Positions 1 to 7,922 of a stretch of DNA of 64,000 nt are shown one piece after another. Source of the DNA: Lysinimonas soli (lineage in GTDB: Bacteria; Actinomycetota; Actinomycetes; Actinomycetales; Microbacteriaceae); contig NZ_JBHSMG010000002.1 in NCBI RefSeq assembly GCF_042655435.1, positions 558,001 to 622,000 of the forward strand. The letters are read 5' to 3'. The position numbers were made by a program, and so were the translations under genes. A model generated the notes under the pieces. The model saw only the letters and a list, made by a program, of their open reading frames with translations, did no database searches and was not told the DNA's origin. How positions within the stretch are numbered: the stretch's first letter is position 1; each line of letters begins with the position of its first letter.

Positions 1-1
1 G

Positions 2-265
2 ATCATCGGAGTGACTCTTCGTCCGATCACGCGCAAGGAGAGCATCACGCGCTTCGCGGAGCAGGTGCGCGGTCTGCCCCAGGTGCTTCAGGTCTTCTTC
101 CTGGGCGGATCCGACGACTTCATGATCCACATCGCGGTCCGGGACAGCTCCGCAGTGCGTGAGTTCGTGGTCGAGCACCTCTCGGCCCAGCCGAGCGTCG
201 CTTCGACGCGCACGAGCCTCATCTTCGACTACCACCGGAACGCGCTCGTCGGCTCGTTCCAGTAG
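2..265 (+). CDS. Lrp/AsnC-family transcriptional regulator, C-terminal part (cut by window start)
   Basis: The frame is open from the first bases to a TAG at 263-265, so only the last 88 or so codons are here. The residues match the ligand-binding (RAM) half of Lrp/AsnC regulators: a beta strand with VLQVFFLGGSDDFMIHI, followed by a helix (VREFVVEHL) and a closing strand (RTSLIFDYHRN). The DNA-binding half lies outside the window. These proteins usually sense an amino acid and control nearby metabolic genes, so it may relate to the aminotransferase locus that follows, but a motif 46 bases downstream looks like a different (IclR) control element. Family call is good; the ligand is unknown. Confidence 0.8.
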   Translation: MIGVTLRPITRKESITRFAEQVRGLPQVLQVFFLGGSDDFMIHIAVRDSSAVREFVVEHLSAQPSVASTRTSLIFDYHRNALVGSFQ

Positions 266-310
266 GTCCGAGTGTCGGGCGCCGGTTACACCCGCGTTAC
301 GTGTGATTCA

Positions 311-342
311 AATAGTGCAAATGCCAGTTCATAATGTTGCAC
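311..342 (+). promoter_or_regulatory. Candidate IclR operator, copy 1, upstream of the M20 gene
   Basis: A 32-base block that recurs upstream of the IclR gene (4488-4519) with 25 of 32 positions identical. The conserved cores are AATAGTGCAAAT, CAGTTCA and TGTTG. In this copy the block also holds a perfect inverted repeat, GTGCAA (315-320) and TTGCAC (337-342), 16 bases apart. It sits 57 bases before the M20 start. Two matching sites in the two promoter regions of one locus that carries its own regulator suggest that the IclR protein binds both. Binding is inferred. Confidence 0.55.
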
Positions 343-399
343 GGCATTCTGCGTCCGACCTATCGTGACGGAATCCTGATCCGGACACGAGGAGGCCGC

Positions 400-1626
400 A
401 TGGAGAGCAGCACCGTCATCGACGACCTCGTCGAGCTCGTGCGGATCCCGACCGTCAGCGGCGAGGAAGACGCTGCGGAGCGATTCTTCGAGAATTGGTT
501 CGCCGAGCGCGGCTGGCAGCTGGACCGGCAGGCGCTCGCGGCGACGGCGGCGGCGCAGACTCCGCGGGGTCGCGCGGAGCCGCGCCCCTCGCAGCGGCAC
601 AACCTGTTCGGCTGGCTTGGAACGCCGACCGGGCGTCCGATCGTCACCCTCAACGCCCACTACGACGTCGTCCCCGTCATCGACCCCGACGACTGGACAA
701 CAGCTCCCTTCGGCGCCGACCGGCGTGACGGAGCGATCTACGGGCGCGGCGCGGTCGACAACAAAGCGGGTGTGATCGCGGCGCTGTACGCCCTGCAACT
801 CGTGCACGAGCGAGGAGTCGAGCTCCCGTTCGACCTCATGGTCGAGCTCATCGTCGCGGAGGAGACCACCGGGCTCGGCACCGTCGCCGCACTCGAGCGG
901 TTTCCCTCCCGACGCGCGGCGGTCGTCCTCGAGCCGACCGGATGCGACGTGGTCGCCGCCAACTCGGGAGCCCTCTTCTTCACGATTCGTATCGAGGGGC
1001 GAGCCTCGCACACCTCGGTGCCCTGGCGTGGCGAGGATGCCTTGCGCCGCCTGATCACCGTCTACGGCGCACTCCGCCAGCTCGGTGAGCGGCGCGACCT
1101 GGAGTGTCGGCATCCGCTCATGGAGCATCTCCCCAGTGCCGTGCCCACCGTCATCGGCACCCTGAGCGGCGGCGGATGGCGGGCGGCGGTCCCCGCGCAC
1201 GCCGCCATGTCGGGTCGTATCGGTGTGCTCCCGGGTGAGTCGCTCGAGAAGGTGCGCGCCGAGCTCGAAGCCGTCCTCGGGGCCGTATCGGCCTCCGACC
1301 CCTGGTTGACCGACCATCCGCCCCAGTTGACCTGGGACAACGATGGACTTCCGGGATGGGAGCTCGACTCCCGGGCCCCACTGGTCCGCGCGATGGTCGC
1401 CGGGCAGGAGGCCGCCGGACTCCCGGAGCGGGTCGTCGGCCTCAGTGCGGGCTGTGACGCAGGGACGCTCCGACGTGCAGGCATCCCCACGGTGGTCTTC
1501 GGACCCGGAGACATGGCCGTGGCGCACAGCGCAGACGAGCATGTGTCGGAAGCCGAAGTTCTGCGGGCGATCGAGATCCTCGCGTCGGGAATGATCGCGC
1601 TGGGCGCCGACGGGAACCTCGCATGA
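400..1626 (+). CDS. M20-family metallopeptidase / amidohydrolase (ArgE/DapE-like)
   Basis: A cytoplasmic di-zinc hydrolase of 408 residues that would cleave an N-acyl or dipeptide-like amide bond. Metal ligands are recognisable in order: H87 and D89 (NAHYDVVP), D120 (GRGAVDNKAG) and E154-E155 (AEETTG), where E154 is the usual general base. A dimerisation-type insert follows, and the end has SAGCDAGTLR and a late histidine (AHSADEH). The ATG at 400 is chosen because GAGG ends seven bases before it; the frame runs further upstream with no better site. It overlaps the next gene by four bases (ATGA) and begins a catabolic operon. The substrate is unknown; deacylation of an acyl-amino compound before the aminotransferase is a reasonable guess. 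Confidence 0.85.
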   Translation: MESSTVIDDLVELVRIPTVSGEEDAAERFFENWFAERGWQLDRQALAATAAAQTPRGRAEPRPSQRHNLFGWLGTPTGRPIVTLNAHYDVVPVIDPDDWTTAPFGADRRDGAIYGRGAVDNKAGVIAALYALQLVHERGVELPFDLMVELIVAEETTGLGTVAALERFPSRRAAVVLEPTGCDVVAANSGALFFTIRIEGRASHTSVPWRGEDALRRLITVYGALRQLGERRDLECRHPLMEHLPSAVPTVIGTLSGGGWRAAVPAHAAMSGRIGVLPGESLEKVRAELEAVLGAVSASDPWLTDHPPQLTWDNDGLPGWELDSRAPLVRAMVAGQEAAGLPERVVGLSAGCDAGTLRRAGIPTVVFGPGDMAVAHSADEHVSEAEVLRAIEILASGMIALGADGNLA

Positions 1627-2423
1627 CGCTCGAGGGGCGCGTCGTCGTCGTGACCGGCGCAGCGCGCGGGCTCGGACGGGGCATCGCCCACCGACTCGCC
1701 GACGACGGCGCCAGGGTCGCGGTGGTGGACCTCGATCTCCGCTCGTATCGCGACTTCCCGCTCGAGGCCGCCGCGATGACGGGGGAGACCACGGATGCCG
1801 AACTCCGGGCCATGGGTCACCGCAGCCGGGGATATGAGGTGGATCTCAGCGACGCGCGTGCGACGGCCGAGGTCTTCGCGACGATCCGGGATGAGCTCGG
1901 ACCAATCGACGGTCTCGTCTGCAACGCGGGCGGCGGCAGCGGCGATGTGCACGGAAACCGCGCGAGTTCGCTCGACCTCGTGGATCTCGAGAGCGCTTTG
2001 CGGCGCAACCTGGTCACGACCGTCACGTGCTGCACTGCGGTCGCCGAGCAGATGCGCACGGCGGGTCGTGGCTCGATCGTCACGATGTCGTCAGTCAACG
2101 GCGTCAAGCCCACCGACGACGGCGGATACGCGCACTACGGCGTCGCCAAGGCCGCCGTCGCGATGTACACCCGATACCTGGCCCGCGATCTCGCCGCAAG
2201 CGGAGTGCGTGCCAACGCGATCGCTCCCGGTACGGTCCCGACCGGTCGGCTGAGAGAGGTCTGGGAGCACGACGGATCGTTGGATGCGGTCGCGACGCGC
2301 GTACCGTTCGGCCGTCTGCCCAGGATCGCCGAGATCGCCGACGTGGTGCGGTTCCTCGTCAGCGACGAATCGTCGTACATCACCGGCCAGACGATCAGCA
2401 TCGATGGAGGAGCAACCCTGTGA
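1623..2423 (+). CDS. Short-chain dehydrogenase/reductase (SDR) with an insert after strand beta-2
   Basis: A classical NAD(P)-binding oxidoreductase of 266 residues. The Rossmann motif TGAARGLGRG is at the N terminus, the NAG motif (CNAGGG) in the middle, and the catalytic residues are S157 (MSSVNG), Y172 and K176 (YGVAK). Residue D38 or so after beta-2 (VVDLDL) suggests NAD. About 20 extra residues lie between beta-2 and the beta-3 region (around residues 40-65), a place where mycofactocin-linked SDRs also carry an insert, although the sequence here is not the usual one. It ends with GQTISIDGGATL. Start and stop overlap both neighbours, so it is co-translated in the operon. Probably oxidises an alcohol intermediate to a ketone; substrate unknown. 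Confidence 0.87.
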   Translation: MTLEGRVVVVTGAARGLGRGIAHRLADDGARVAVVDLDLRSYRDFPLEAAAMTGETTDAELRAMGHRSRGYEVDLSDARATAEVFATIRDELGPIDGLVCNAGGGSGDVHGNRASSLDLVDLESALRRNLVTTVTCCTAVAEQMRTAGRGSIVTMSSVNGVKPTDDGGYAHYGVAKAAVAMYTRYLARDLAASGVRANAIAPGTVPTGRLREVWEHDGSLDAVATRVPFGRLPRIAEIADVVRFLVSDESSYITGQTISIDGGATL

Positions 2424-3709
2424 GCACCGCGATCGGCAACGCCCTGTGGAGCCCGCTGGCCCACATGCCCAGCGTTCTGGCGGGCGGCCGGACGATCATC
2501 ACGCACGGCAGCGGAACGCACTTGACGACGGATGACGGCAGAGAACTGCTCGATGCGACGGCCGGCCTCTGGCATGCCAACATCGGTCACGGCCGGCCCG
2601 AGATCGCGGAGGCGGCGGCAGCGCAGCTGCAACGACTCGAGACCTACCAGTCCTTCGGCTCGTTCAGCAACGATGTCGCGCTGCGGTTGGCCGACCGGCT
2701 CGCAGCGCTCTCGCCGATCGCCGACCCGCGCATCATTCTCACGAGCGGCGGTTCCGACGGGGTCGAGGTCGCGGCCAAGCTCGCTCGTCTTCACTGGCAG
2801 CTCGAGGGTCGACACGACAAGGTCACGATCCTGAGCCGGGCCGACAGCTATCACGGCCTGCATGCCTTCGGCTCCAGCCTGTCTGGTCCGGACATCTACC
2901 GGGACGGCTACGGCCCCGGCACACTCGTTCCCGAGACAGCTCTCTTCTCCTCCACCGACATCGACGACCTGGAACGCCGCATCACCGAGCTCGGGGCCGA
3001 CCGGATCGCGGCGATCATCGCCGAACCGGTGATCGGCTCGGGAGGGATCATCGCCCCGCCACCCGGGTACTTCGAACGGATGCAGGAACTCGCCCGGGCT
3101 CACGACATCCTGCTGATCGCCGACGAGGTGGTCACCGGGTTCGGCAGGACGGGGCGGTGGTTCGCCGTCGAGCGGTTCGGGATCGCCCCCGACATGATCG
3201 TGACGGCGAAGGGGATCACCTCCGGCTACGCTCCGCTTGGCGCTGTCTTCGTGGCGCCGCGGCTCTGGAAGCGCTTCTTCGACGGACCCGACGCTCCGAT
3301 CTACCGCCATGGGGTCACCTACTCGGGGCACGCGACCGCGTGCGCGATCGCCCTCGCGAATCTGGACATCCTGGAGCGGGAGAACCTCGTCGAGCGAGCC
3401 GCCGAGCTCGAAACCGTCCTGGTTCGCGAGCTCGAGGTGCTGCGCGACCAGCCCGGCGTCGTCGAGGTGCGCTCAGGCGCCGGCTTCCTGGCCGGAGTTC
3501 AGCTCGAGCCGGAGATCCCGGGCGATCGGGTTGCCGCGGTCGCGCTCGATCGCGGCGTGCTGCTGCGGGTGATCCGAGGCAACACGATCCAGATCAGCCC
3601 GCCGTTCGTCGTCACCGAGCAGGAGATCGCGCTGATCGTGCGCGTTCTGCGGGAGACCATCGAGCAGTTCGCCGACCGAGCGCGGCCAGAGGACGAGGAG
3701 CAGTCATGA
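2420..3709 (+). CDS. Class III (omega-type) aminotransferase
   Basis: A PLP-dependent aminotransferase of 429 residues, fold type I. Recognisable features are the cofactor-binding TSGGSDGVEVAAKLAR (residues about 109-124), the ADEVVTGFGRTG loop carrying the Asp that pairs with the pyridine nitrogen, and the Schiff-base lysine K264 in TAKGITSGYAPLGAV. Length matches omega-amino acid:pyruvate aminotransferases. The GTG at 2420 is the start: it overlaps the previous TGA and the first residues (STAIGNALWSPLAHMPS) align with family members. Flanked by two SDR genes, so it likely moves an amino group to or from the ketone the SDRs make. The amine substrate cannot be read from sequence. Confidence 0.88.
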   Translation: MSTAIGNALWSPLAHMPSVLAGGRTIITHGSGTHLTTDDGRELLDATAGLWHANIGHGRPEIAEAAAAQLQRLETYQSFGSFSNDVALRLADRLAALSPIADPRIILTSGGSDGVEVAAKLARLHWQLEGRHDKVTILSRADSYHGLHAFGSSLSGPDIYRDGYGPGTLVPETALFSSTDIDDLERRITELGADRIAAIIAEPVIGSGGIIAPPPGYFERMQELARAHDILLIADEVVTGFGRTGRWFAVERFGIAPDMIVTAKGITSGYAPLGAVFVAPRLWKRFFDGPDAPIYRHGVTYSGHATACAIALANLDILERENLVERAAELETVLVRELEVLRDQPGVVEVRSGAGFLAGVQLEPEIPGDRVAAVALDRGVLLRVIRGNTIQISPPFVVTEQEIALIVRVLRETIEQFADRARPEDEEQS

Positions 3710-4449
3710 CAGGTCCGAAGCGAGTCGCGGTCGTCACCGGAGGCGCGAGCGGGATCGGGAGAGCGACCGCGGAGCGCCTTCTCGCAGGAGGGTATGACGT
3801 CGCGGTGCTCGACGTCTCGGCCCAGGCGCTCGCGCAGGCCTGGGACGCGAACGCCGACGTCATCACGGTTCCGGTCGACGTGACGAACCGCGACGCAGTC
3901 GAAGCCGCCGTCGCGACGGTCGTCGATCGGCTCGGGACGCCGACGGCACTCGTCAATTCCGCGGGGATCTACCGGCCGGCCCAGGCGCTCGAGATCACCG
4001 ACGCGGACTTCGACGCCCTGTTCGCCGTCAACGTGCGAGGAACCTTCCTGGTCTCGCAGGTCGTGGCGCGTGCGATGGCTGCCGCATCCCTGGGCGGCGC
4101 GATTGTCAACATCTCGTCGGTTGCCGGATCGGAAGCCACCGAGGAGAACGTCGCGTATGCCGCGACCAAGGGCGCAGTGGGCGCCCTCACCCGCGGCTTT
4201 GCCGTGTCACTCGCCCCCCACCGGATCCGCGTCAACGCTGTTGCGCCGGGTCCCATCGCGACGCCCATGGGACTCAGCGCGGCGGCCGACCCGGGCTACC
4301 AGCAACGGATGCTGGCTCGCGTCCTGGCCAAGCGGTTCGCGACCCCGGAGGACGTCGCAGGCGCGATCGCGTTCCTGCTGAGCGACGACGCGGACTACGT
4401 GACGGGACACACCCTGAACGTCGACGGCGGCGTTCTCGCCCACCGTTAG
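3706..4449 (+). CDS. Short-chain dehydrogenase/reductase (SDR)
   Basis: A 247-residue NAD(P)-dependent oxidoreductase of the FabG-like class. TGGASGIGRA is near the N terminus, NSAGIYR marks the central NAG-type motif, and the catalytic set is a serine in NISSVAG, Y151 and K155 (YAATK). The C terminus (GHTLNVDGGVLAHR) is typical. Asp in AVLDVS after beta-2 favours NAD. It lacks the insert seen in the SDR at 1623, so the two probably act on different intermediates. The ATG overlaps the aminotransferase stop (ATGA). It ends this four-gene run; a fresh promoter region with the shared 32-base motif follows before the IclR gene. Confidence 0.87.
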   Translation: MTGPKRVAVVTGGASGIGRATAERLLAGGYDVAVLDVSAQALAQAWDANADVITVPVDVTNRDAVEAAVATVVDRLGTPTALVNSAGIYRPAQALEITDADFDALFAVNVRGTFLVSQVVARAMAAASLGGAIVNISSVAGSEATEENVAYAATKGAVGALTRGFAVSLAPHRIRVNAVAPGPIATPMGLSAAADPGYQQRMLARVLAKRFATPEDVAGAIAFLLSDDADYVTGHTLNVDGGVLAHR

Positions 4450-4487
4450 ACCCGTCGTTTTGTTTCCGGCGTGTGGCTCTTGTTCGT

Positions 4488-4519
4488 AATAGTGCAAATC
4501 GCAGTTCACTCTGTTGTAT
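4488..4519 (+). promoter_or_regulatory. Candidate IclR operator, copy 2, upstream of the IclR gene
   Basis: Second copy of the 32-base block seen at 311-342 (25 of 32 identical: AATAGTGCAAAT, CAGTTCA and TGTTG are shared). Here the inverted repeat is imperfect: GTGCAA at 4492-4497 faces TTGTAT at 4514-4519. It lies 46 bases before the IclR start and drives the IclR-transporter transcription unit, which fits autoregulation. Low GC around it compared with the coding DNA supports a promoter. Inferred, not proven. Confidence 0.55.
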
Positions 4520-4565
4520 TTCCGTTTCCACTGCTCGTACGGTCGAGCGCATCCCGAGGAGGATG

Positions 4566-5375
4566 ATGAACGAGAGTCGCGAACCCGTGATCCTGCAGAC
4601 ACTGCTGCGGGGCCTCGCCGTGCTCAATATCGTCGCCCGCGGGGAGGGCGAGGCCACCGCCCGGCAGATCGCCACCGAACTCGAGTTGCATCAGGCCACG
4701 TGTTACCACCTGCTGCGGACGCTCGTCTCGGAGGAGTACATCACCCGCACCCCCAACGGGAAGTACGACGTCGGCCCGCGCGGCGGCGCACTCGGGTACC
4801 ACCTCGAGCGGCAGTTCGGCCCCCGGGCCGAGCTCTCGGCCATCCTGACCCGCCTGCACACTCAGACGCACGAGACCGCTTACGTCGCCGGTTGGCGCAA
4901 CGGGACCATGGTCATCCAGCAGTTCCTGAGTGGGTCGGGGCCGATCGCCGTCGGGAACCTCGACGTCGGATACGGGGCCAACCTTCACGCGCGCGCCTCC
5001 TGCCTGAGCGTGCTGGCCTACCTCCCCCAGGAGCTCGTCGAGGTCATGCTGCAGGGCACCCGCTTCGAGAAGTTGACTGCCAACACCATCGGCTCGTTCG
5101 ACGAGCTCCTCGTTCGGCTCGAGCAGGTGCGCCGAACCGGATATGCGATCGACGACGAGGAGTTCAGCGACGGGGTCTGCTGTGTCTCGGCGCCCTTTTT
5201 CGACGCCGACGGCCAGCCCCTCGGGTCGTTCACGGTCTCCGCGGCGACGAGCCGCTTCGCGGCTCAGGCGGGCACCCTCGCCAACGCCGTTCTCGAAGCG
5301 GCGGCGCTCGCCACCCAACTGGGCGGCGGCACCGGTCGTCGCCTCCCGGTCACGCGCAAGGCGGGCGCGTCATGA
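4566..5375 (+). CDS. IclR-family transcriptional regulator
   Basis: A 269-residue regulator. The N-terminal winged helix-turn-helix spans about residues 12-70 (LRGLAVLNIVARG, then ATARQIATELELHQATCYHLLRTL) and the C-terminal effector domain follows (ETAYVAGWRNG, ARASCLSVLAYLP, DDEEFSDGVCCVSAPFFD). AGGAGG ends three bases before the ATG at 4566; an ATG at 4563 abuts it directly and is less likely. It overlaps the ABC ATPase gene by four bases, so regulator and importer are one unit. It probably controls both this unit and the M20-SDR-aminotransferase operon through the two shared motifs. Effector unknown; a catabolic intermediate would be usual for the family. Confidence 0.9.
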   Translation: MNESREPVILQTLLRGLAVLNIVARGEGEATARQIATELELHQATCYHLLRTLVSEEYITRTPNGKYDVGPRGGALGYHLERQFGPRAELSAILTRLHTQTHETAYVAGWRNGTMVIQQFLSGSGPIAVGNLDVGYGANLHARASCLSVLAYLPQELVEVMLQGTRFEKLTANTIGSFDELLVRLEQVRRTGYAIDDEEFSDGVCCVSAPFFDADGQPLGSFTVSAATSRFAAQAGTLANAVLEAAALATQLGGGTGRRLPVTRKAGAS

Positions 5376-6877
5376 GCGCCCCCGTGCTCGAGCTCCGCGG
5401 AGTCGGCAAGAGTTACGGCGCCGTCAGCGTGTTACGCGACGTCGACCTCACCCTGGATGCCGGCAGTTGCCTCGGCCTCGTCGGCGAGAACGGCGCAGGC
5501 AAGTCCACCCTGCTATCCATCGTCAGCGGCAAGACCCCCGCGACAAGTGGTCATCTGAAAGTCCACGGAATGGAGCGGACCTTCCGCAGTCCGCGCGAGG
5601 CGAGAGCCGCGGGCATCCAGATCATTCCGCAGGAGCTCGCCTATCTTCCCGACCTGTCGGTCGCCGAGAACCTCATGCTGTCCAACTGGCCGCGGCACCG
5701 ATTCTGGACTACTCAACGAGACATGCGTCGCGACAGCGCCGAGGCATTGCGTCGGCTCGAACTCGACATCGACGTTCGGCGCACGATGCTCGATCTGAGC
5801 CTGGCGGAGCGCCAGCTCATCGAGATCGCGAAGGCGTTGATGGGGAACGCCGAGCTGGTGATCCTCGACGAACCCACCGCGTCGTTGCATGCCCAGGAGA
5901 GCGCCATGCTGCTCGGCCACCTGCATCGGCTCAAGAGCGAGGGTGTCGCTCTGATCTACGTCAGTCATCACCTCAACGAGACCTTCGACATCGCCGATGA
6001 GATTGCGGTGCTGCGCAACGGGAACCTGGAGGACCTGTCGCCGATCGCATCGACGACGCCCGCCCAGACCGTGCAACGAATGCTCGGTCCTGAGCACCTC
6101 GTCGAAGAGCGCGCAAGGTCGTCGATATCAGTGCTCGGTGCGCCGATCCTGTTGCGTGGATGGTCGAGTGACGGCACACCGCGCCTCGAGCAGTGCGATC
6201 TCGAGTTGCGAGCCGGTGAGGTCCTCGGCGTCTTCGGCCTCGTCGGTTCGGGAGCGGAGACGGTGGCTCGCGGGCTTGGCGGCCACCTCGGACGTCGTAT
6301 CGCGGGCACGGTCACTGCGGGTCCTCGTTCGTTCCCTGTTCCGCGGCGGCCTCGCAGCGCTCGACGCCAGGGCATCGCCTATGTTCCCGCGGAGCGGAAA
6401 GTCGACGGGCTGGCGTTGAACCAGACGGTCGTCGAGAACCTGACCGTCATGGTGCTGGGCCGCTTCGTCGCCGGCCCGTTCATCCGTGCGCGGTCCCAGC
6501 GCCGCGTCGGCGTCGAGACCATGGCACGCGCCGATGTGCGCGCGCGCGGCCTCGACCAGGAGGTCGGCGAACTCAGCGGCGGAAACCAGCAGAAGATCCT
6601 GCTTGCCGGCCGCCTGCTGGCCGAGCCGGACATCCTGGTGCTGCACGAGCCCACTCGTGGCGTCGACGTCGGCTCGCGCGCGCAGATCCATCTCCAGCTC
6701 GAGGACTACGCCAGGGCGGGCCACGCCGTGCTGCTCGTGACCTCAGATCTGCAGGAGGCCGTCGACGCCACGGATCGCCTGCTGATCATGCGCGACGGCC
6801 GCATCGTCTCCGAGTTGACCGCCGACCGCAAGACCACCGCCCAGGCACTTTCCATCGCATCCGGGAGCAGCGAATGA
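5372..6877 (+). CDS. RbsA-type ABC importer ATPase with two nucleotide-binding domains
   Basis: A 501-residue duplicated ATPase that powers uptake with the permease and binding protein next to it. Domain 1 (about 5-235) has Walker A GENGAGKST, a degenerate signature (LSLAERQLIEIAKAL, normal for this half in the family) and Walker B ILDEPTAS. Domain 2 (about 255-495) has the degenerate Walker A GLVGSGAET expected here, a good signature LSGGNQQKILLAG and the Walker B stretch LVLHEPTRGVDVG, in which the usual Asp before Glu is His. That change is uncommon and might weaken magnesium binding at one site. The family imports pentoses, ribonucleosides, AI-2 or similar compounds; the neighbouring catabolic genes suggest a nitrogen-containing substrate instead of a plain sugar. 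Confidence 0.92.
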   Translation: MSAPVLELRGVGKSYGAVSVLRDVDLTLDAGSCLGLVGENGAGKSTLLSIVSGKTPATSGHLKVHGMERTFRSPREARAAGIQIIPQELAYLPDLSVAENLMLSNWPRHRFWTTQRDMRRDSAEALRRLELDIDVRRTMLDLSLAERQLIEIAKALMGNAELVILDEPTASLHAQESAMLLGHLHRLKSEGVALIYVSHHLNETFDIADEIAVLRNGNLEDLSPIASTTPAQTVQRMLGPEHLVEERARSSISVLGAPILLRGWSSDGTPRLEQCDLELRAGEVLGVFGLVGSGAETVARGLGGHLGRRIAGTVTAGPRSFPVPRRPRSARRQGIAYVPAERKVDGLALNQTVVENLTVMVLGRFVAGPFIRARSQRRVGVETMARADVRARGLDQEVGELSGGNQQKILLAGRLLAEPDILVLHEPTRGVDVGSRAQIHLQLEDYARAGHAVLLVTSDLQEAVDATDRLLIMRDGRIVSELTADRKTTAQALSIASGSSE

Positions 6878-7839
6878 TCGAGACATCCCCTTCCACCGCG
6901 AACTGGTTCGGTCGGCTCCCGGCCGTCGCCTTCGTCGCTGGCCTTCTGATTGTCGTGTCCGTGTTCTTCAGCGTGACGGCGAGCGGCTTCTTCACGATCA
7001 GCAATCTCACGACTGTCGTGTCGGCGGCGAGCGTCATCATGCTCGCATCTCTCGGCCAGTTGATGGTCATCATCTCGGGCGGCTTCGACCTCTCGATCGG
7101 CGGTGTGATCCCCCTGTCCGCGGTTCTGTTCGCGGTGTTCACGAACGAAGGCCTCCCGCTCGCCGTCGCACTGGTCCTGTCCTTGCTGGTCGGGGCTCTC
7201 GTGGGAATCGTGCATGCGTTCTTCATCGTGCTGATCCGAGTGAACCCCCTGATCACAACACTGGCGACGCTCTCGGTGACGGGCGGGATCGCGTTCATCA
7301 TCTCCCACGGTCAGACCATCTCGATGAAGCCGGAGGCCGGCGTCCTCGGCGACCCCGCCATCGCGGGCCTGCCCTGGCACGTTCTGCTGATGGTGGCGCT
7401 CGCTGTCGTCGTCCACGTCCTGCTCGCGCACACCATCCTCGGCCGAAGGATCTACATGATCGGCGGAAATCTCGAGGCAGCGCGGATCGCCGGGGTGCGC
7501 ACCGTCGTCGTGGGGAGCGCTCCGTATGTGTTCTCCGGAATCCTCGCCGCGTTGGGAGGCGTCGTTCTCGCGAGCCAGCTCCTCGCGGCGTCGGGCACGA
7601 TCGGGGCGACGATCACTCTGCAGAGCCTCGCGGCGGTCGTGCTCGGAGGCGCAGCGCTCACCGGTGGGCGCGGCAGCGTCCCCGGTGCGGTCATCGGCGT
7701 GCTCCTGCTCGGGATCATCGCCAACGGGATGACCCTTCTCCTGGTTCCCAGCTTCTATCAGCAGGTCGTCTCGGGAGTCGTCCTCGTCGCCGCCGTCACT
7801 CTGAGCCGACTCCAGGAGCGCTCGCGCCGATCGGCGTGA
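6874..7839 (+). CDS. RbsC-type ABC importer permease
   Basis: A 321-residue inner-membrane permease of the BPD_transp_2 class with about eight to ten hydrophobic segments from residue 13 to the end. The motif GGFDLSIGGVIPLS near residue 70 and the loop with GGNLEAARIAGVR (about 189-201) are typical of ribose/xylose-class permeases, as is GGAALTGGRGSVPGAVIG near residue 268. It starts on an ATGA overlap with the ATPase and presumably forms a homodimer. Only this one permease gene is present, as is usual for the class. Confidence 0.92.
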   Translation: MIETSPSTANWFGRLPAVAFVAGLLIVVSVFFSVTASGFFTISNLTTVVSAASVIMLASLGQLMVIISGGFDLSIGGVIPLSAVLFAVFTNEGLPLAVALVLSLLVGALVGIVHAFFIVLIRVNPLITTLATLSVTGGIAFIISHGQTISMKPEAGVLGDPAIAGLPWHVLLMVALAVVVHVLLAHTILGRRIYMIGGNLEAARIAGVRTVVVGSAPYVFSGILAALGGVVLASQLLAASGTIGATITLQSLAAVVLGGAALTGGRGSVPGAVIGVLLLGIIANGMTLLLVPSFYQQVVSGVVLVAAVTLSRLQERSRRSA

Positions 7840-7922
7840 CCCCGCCACCGCTGCGTCCCATTCCCCAATTCGCCACCTCCCGAATGCACCAAACCAACTG
7901 ACCCAAGGAAAGAGAGAAACGC

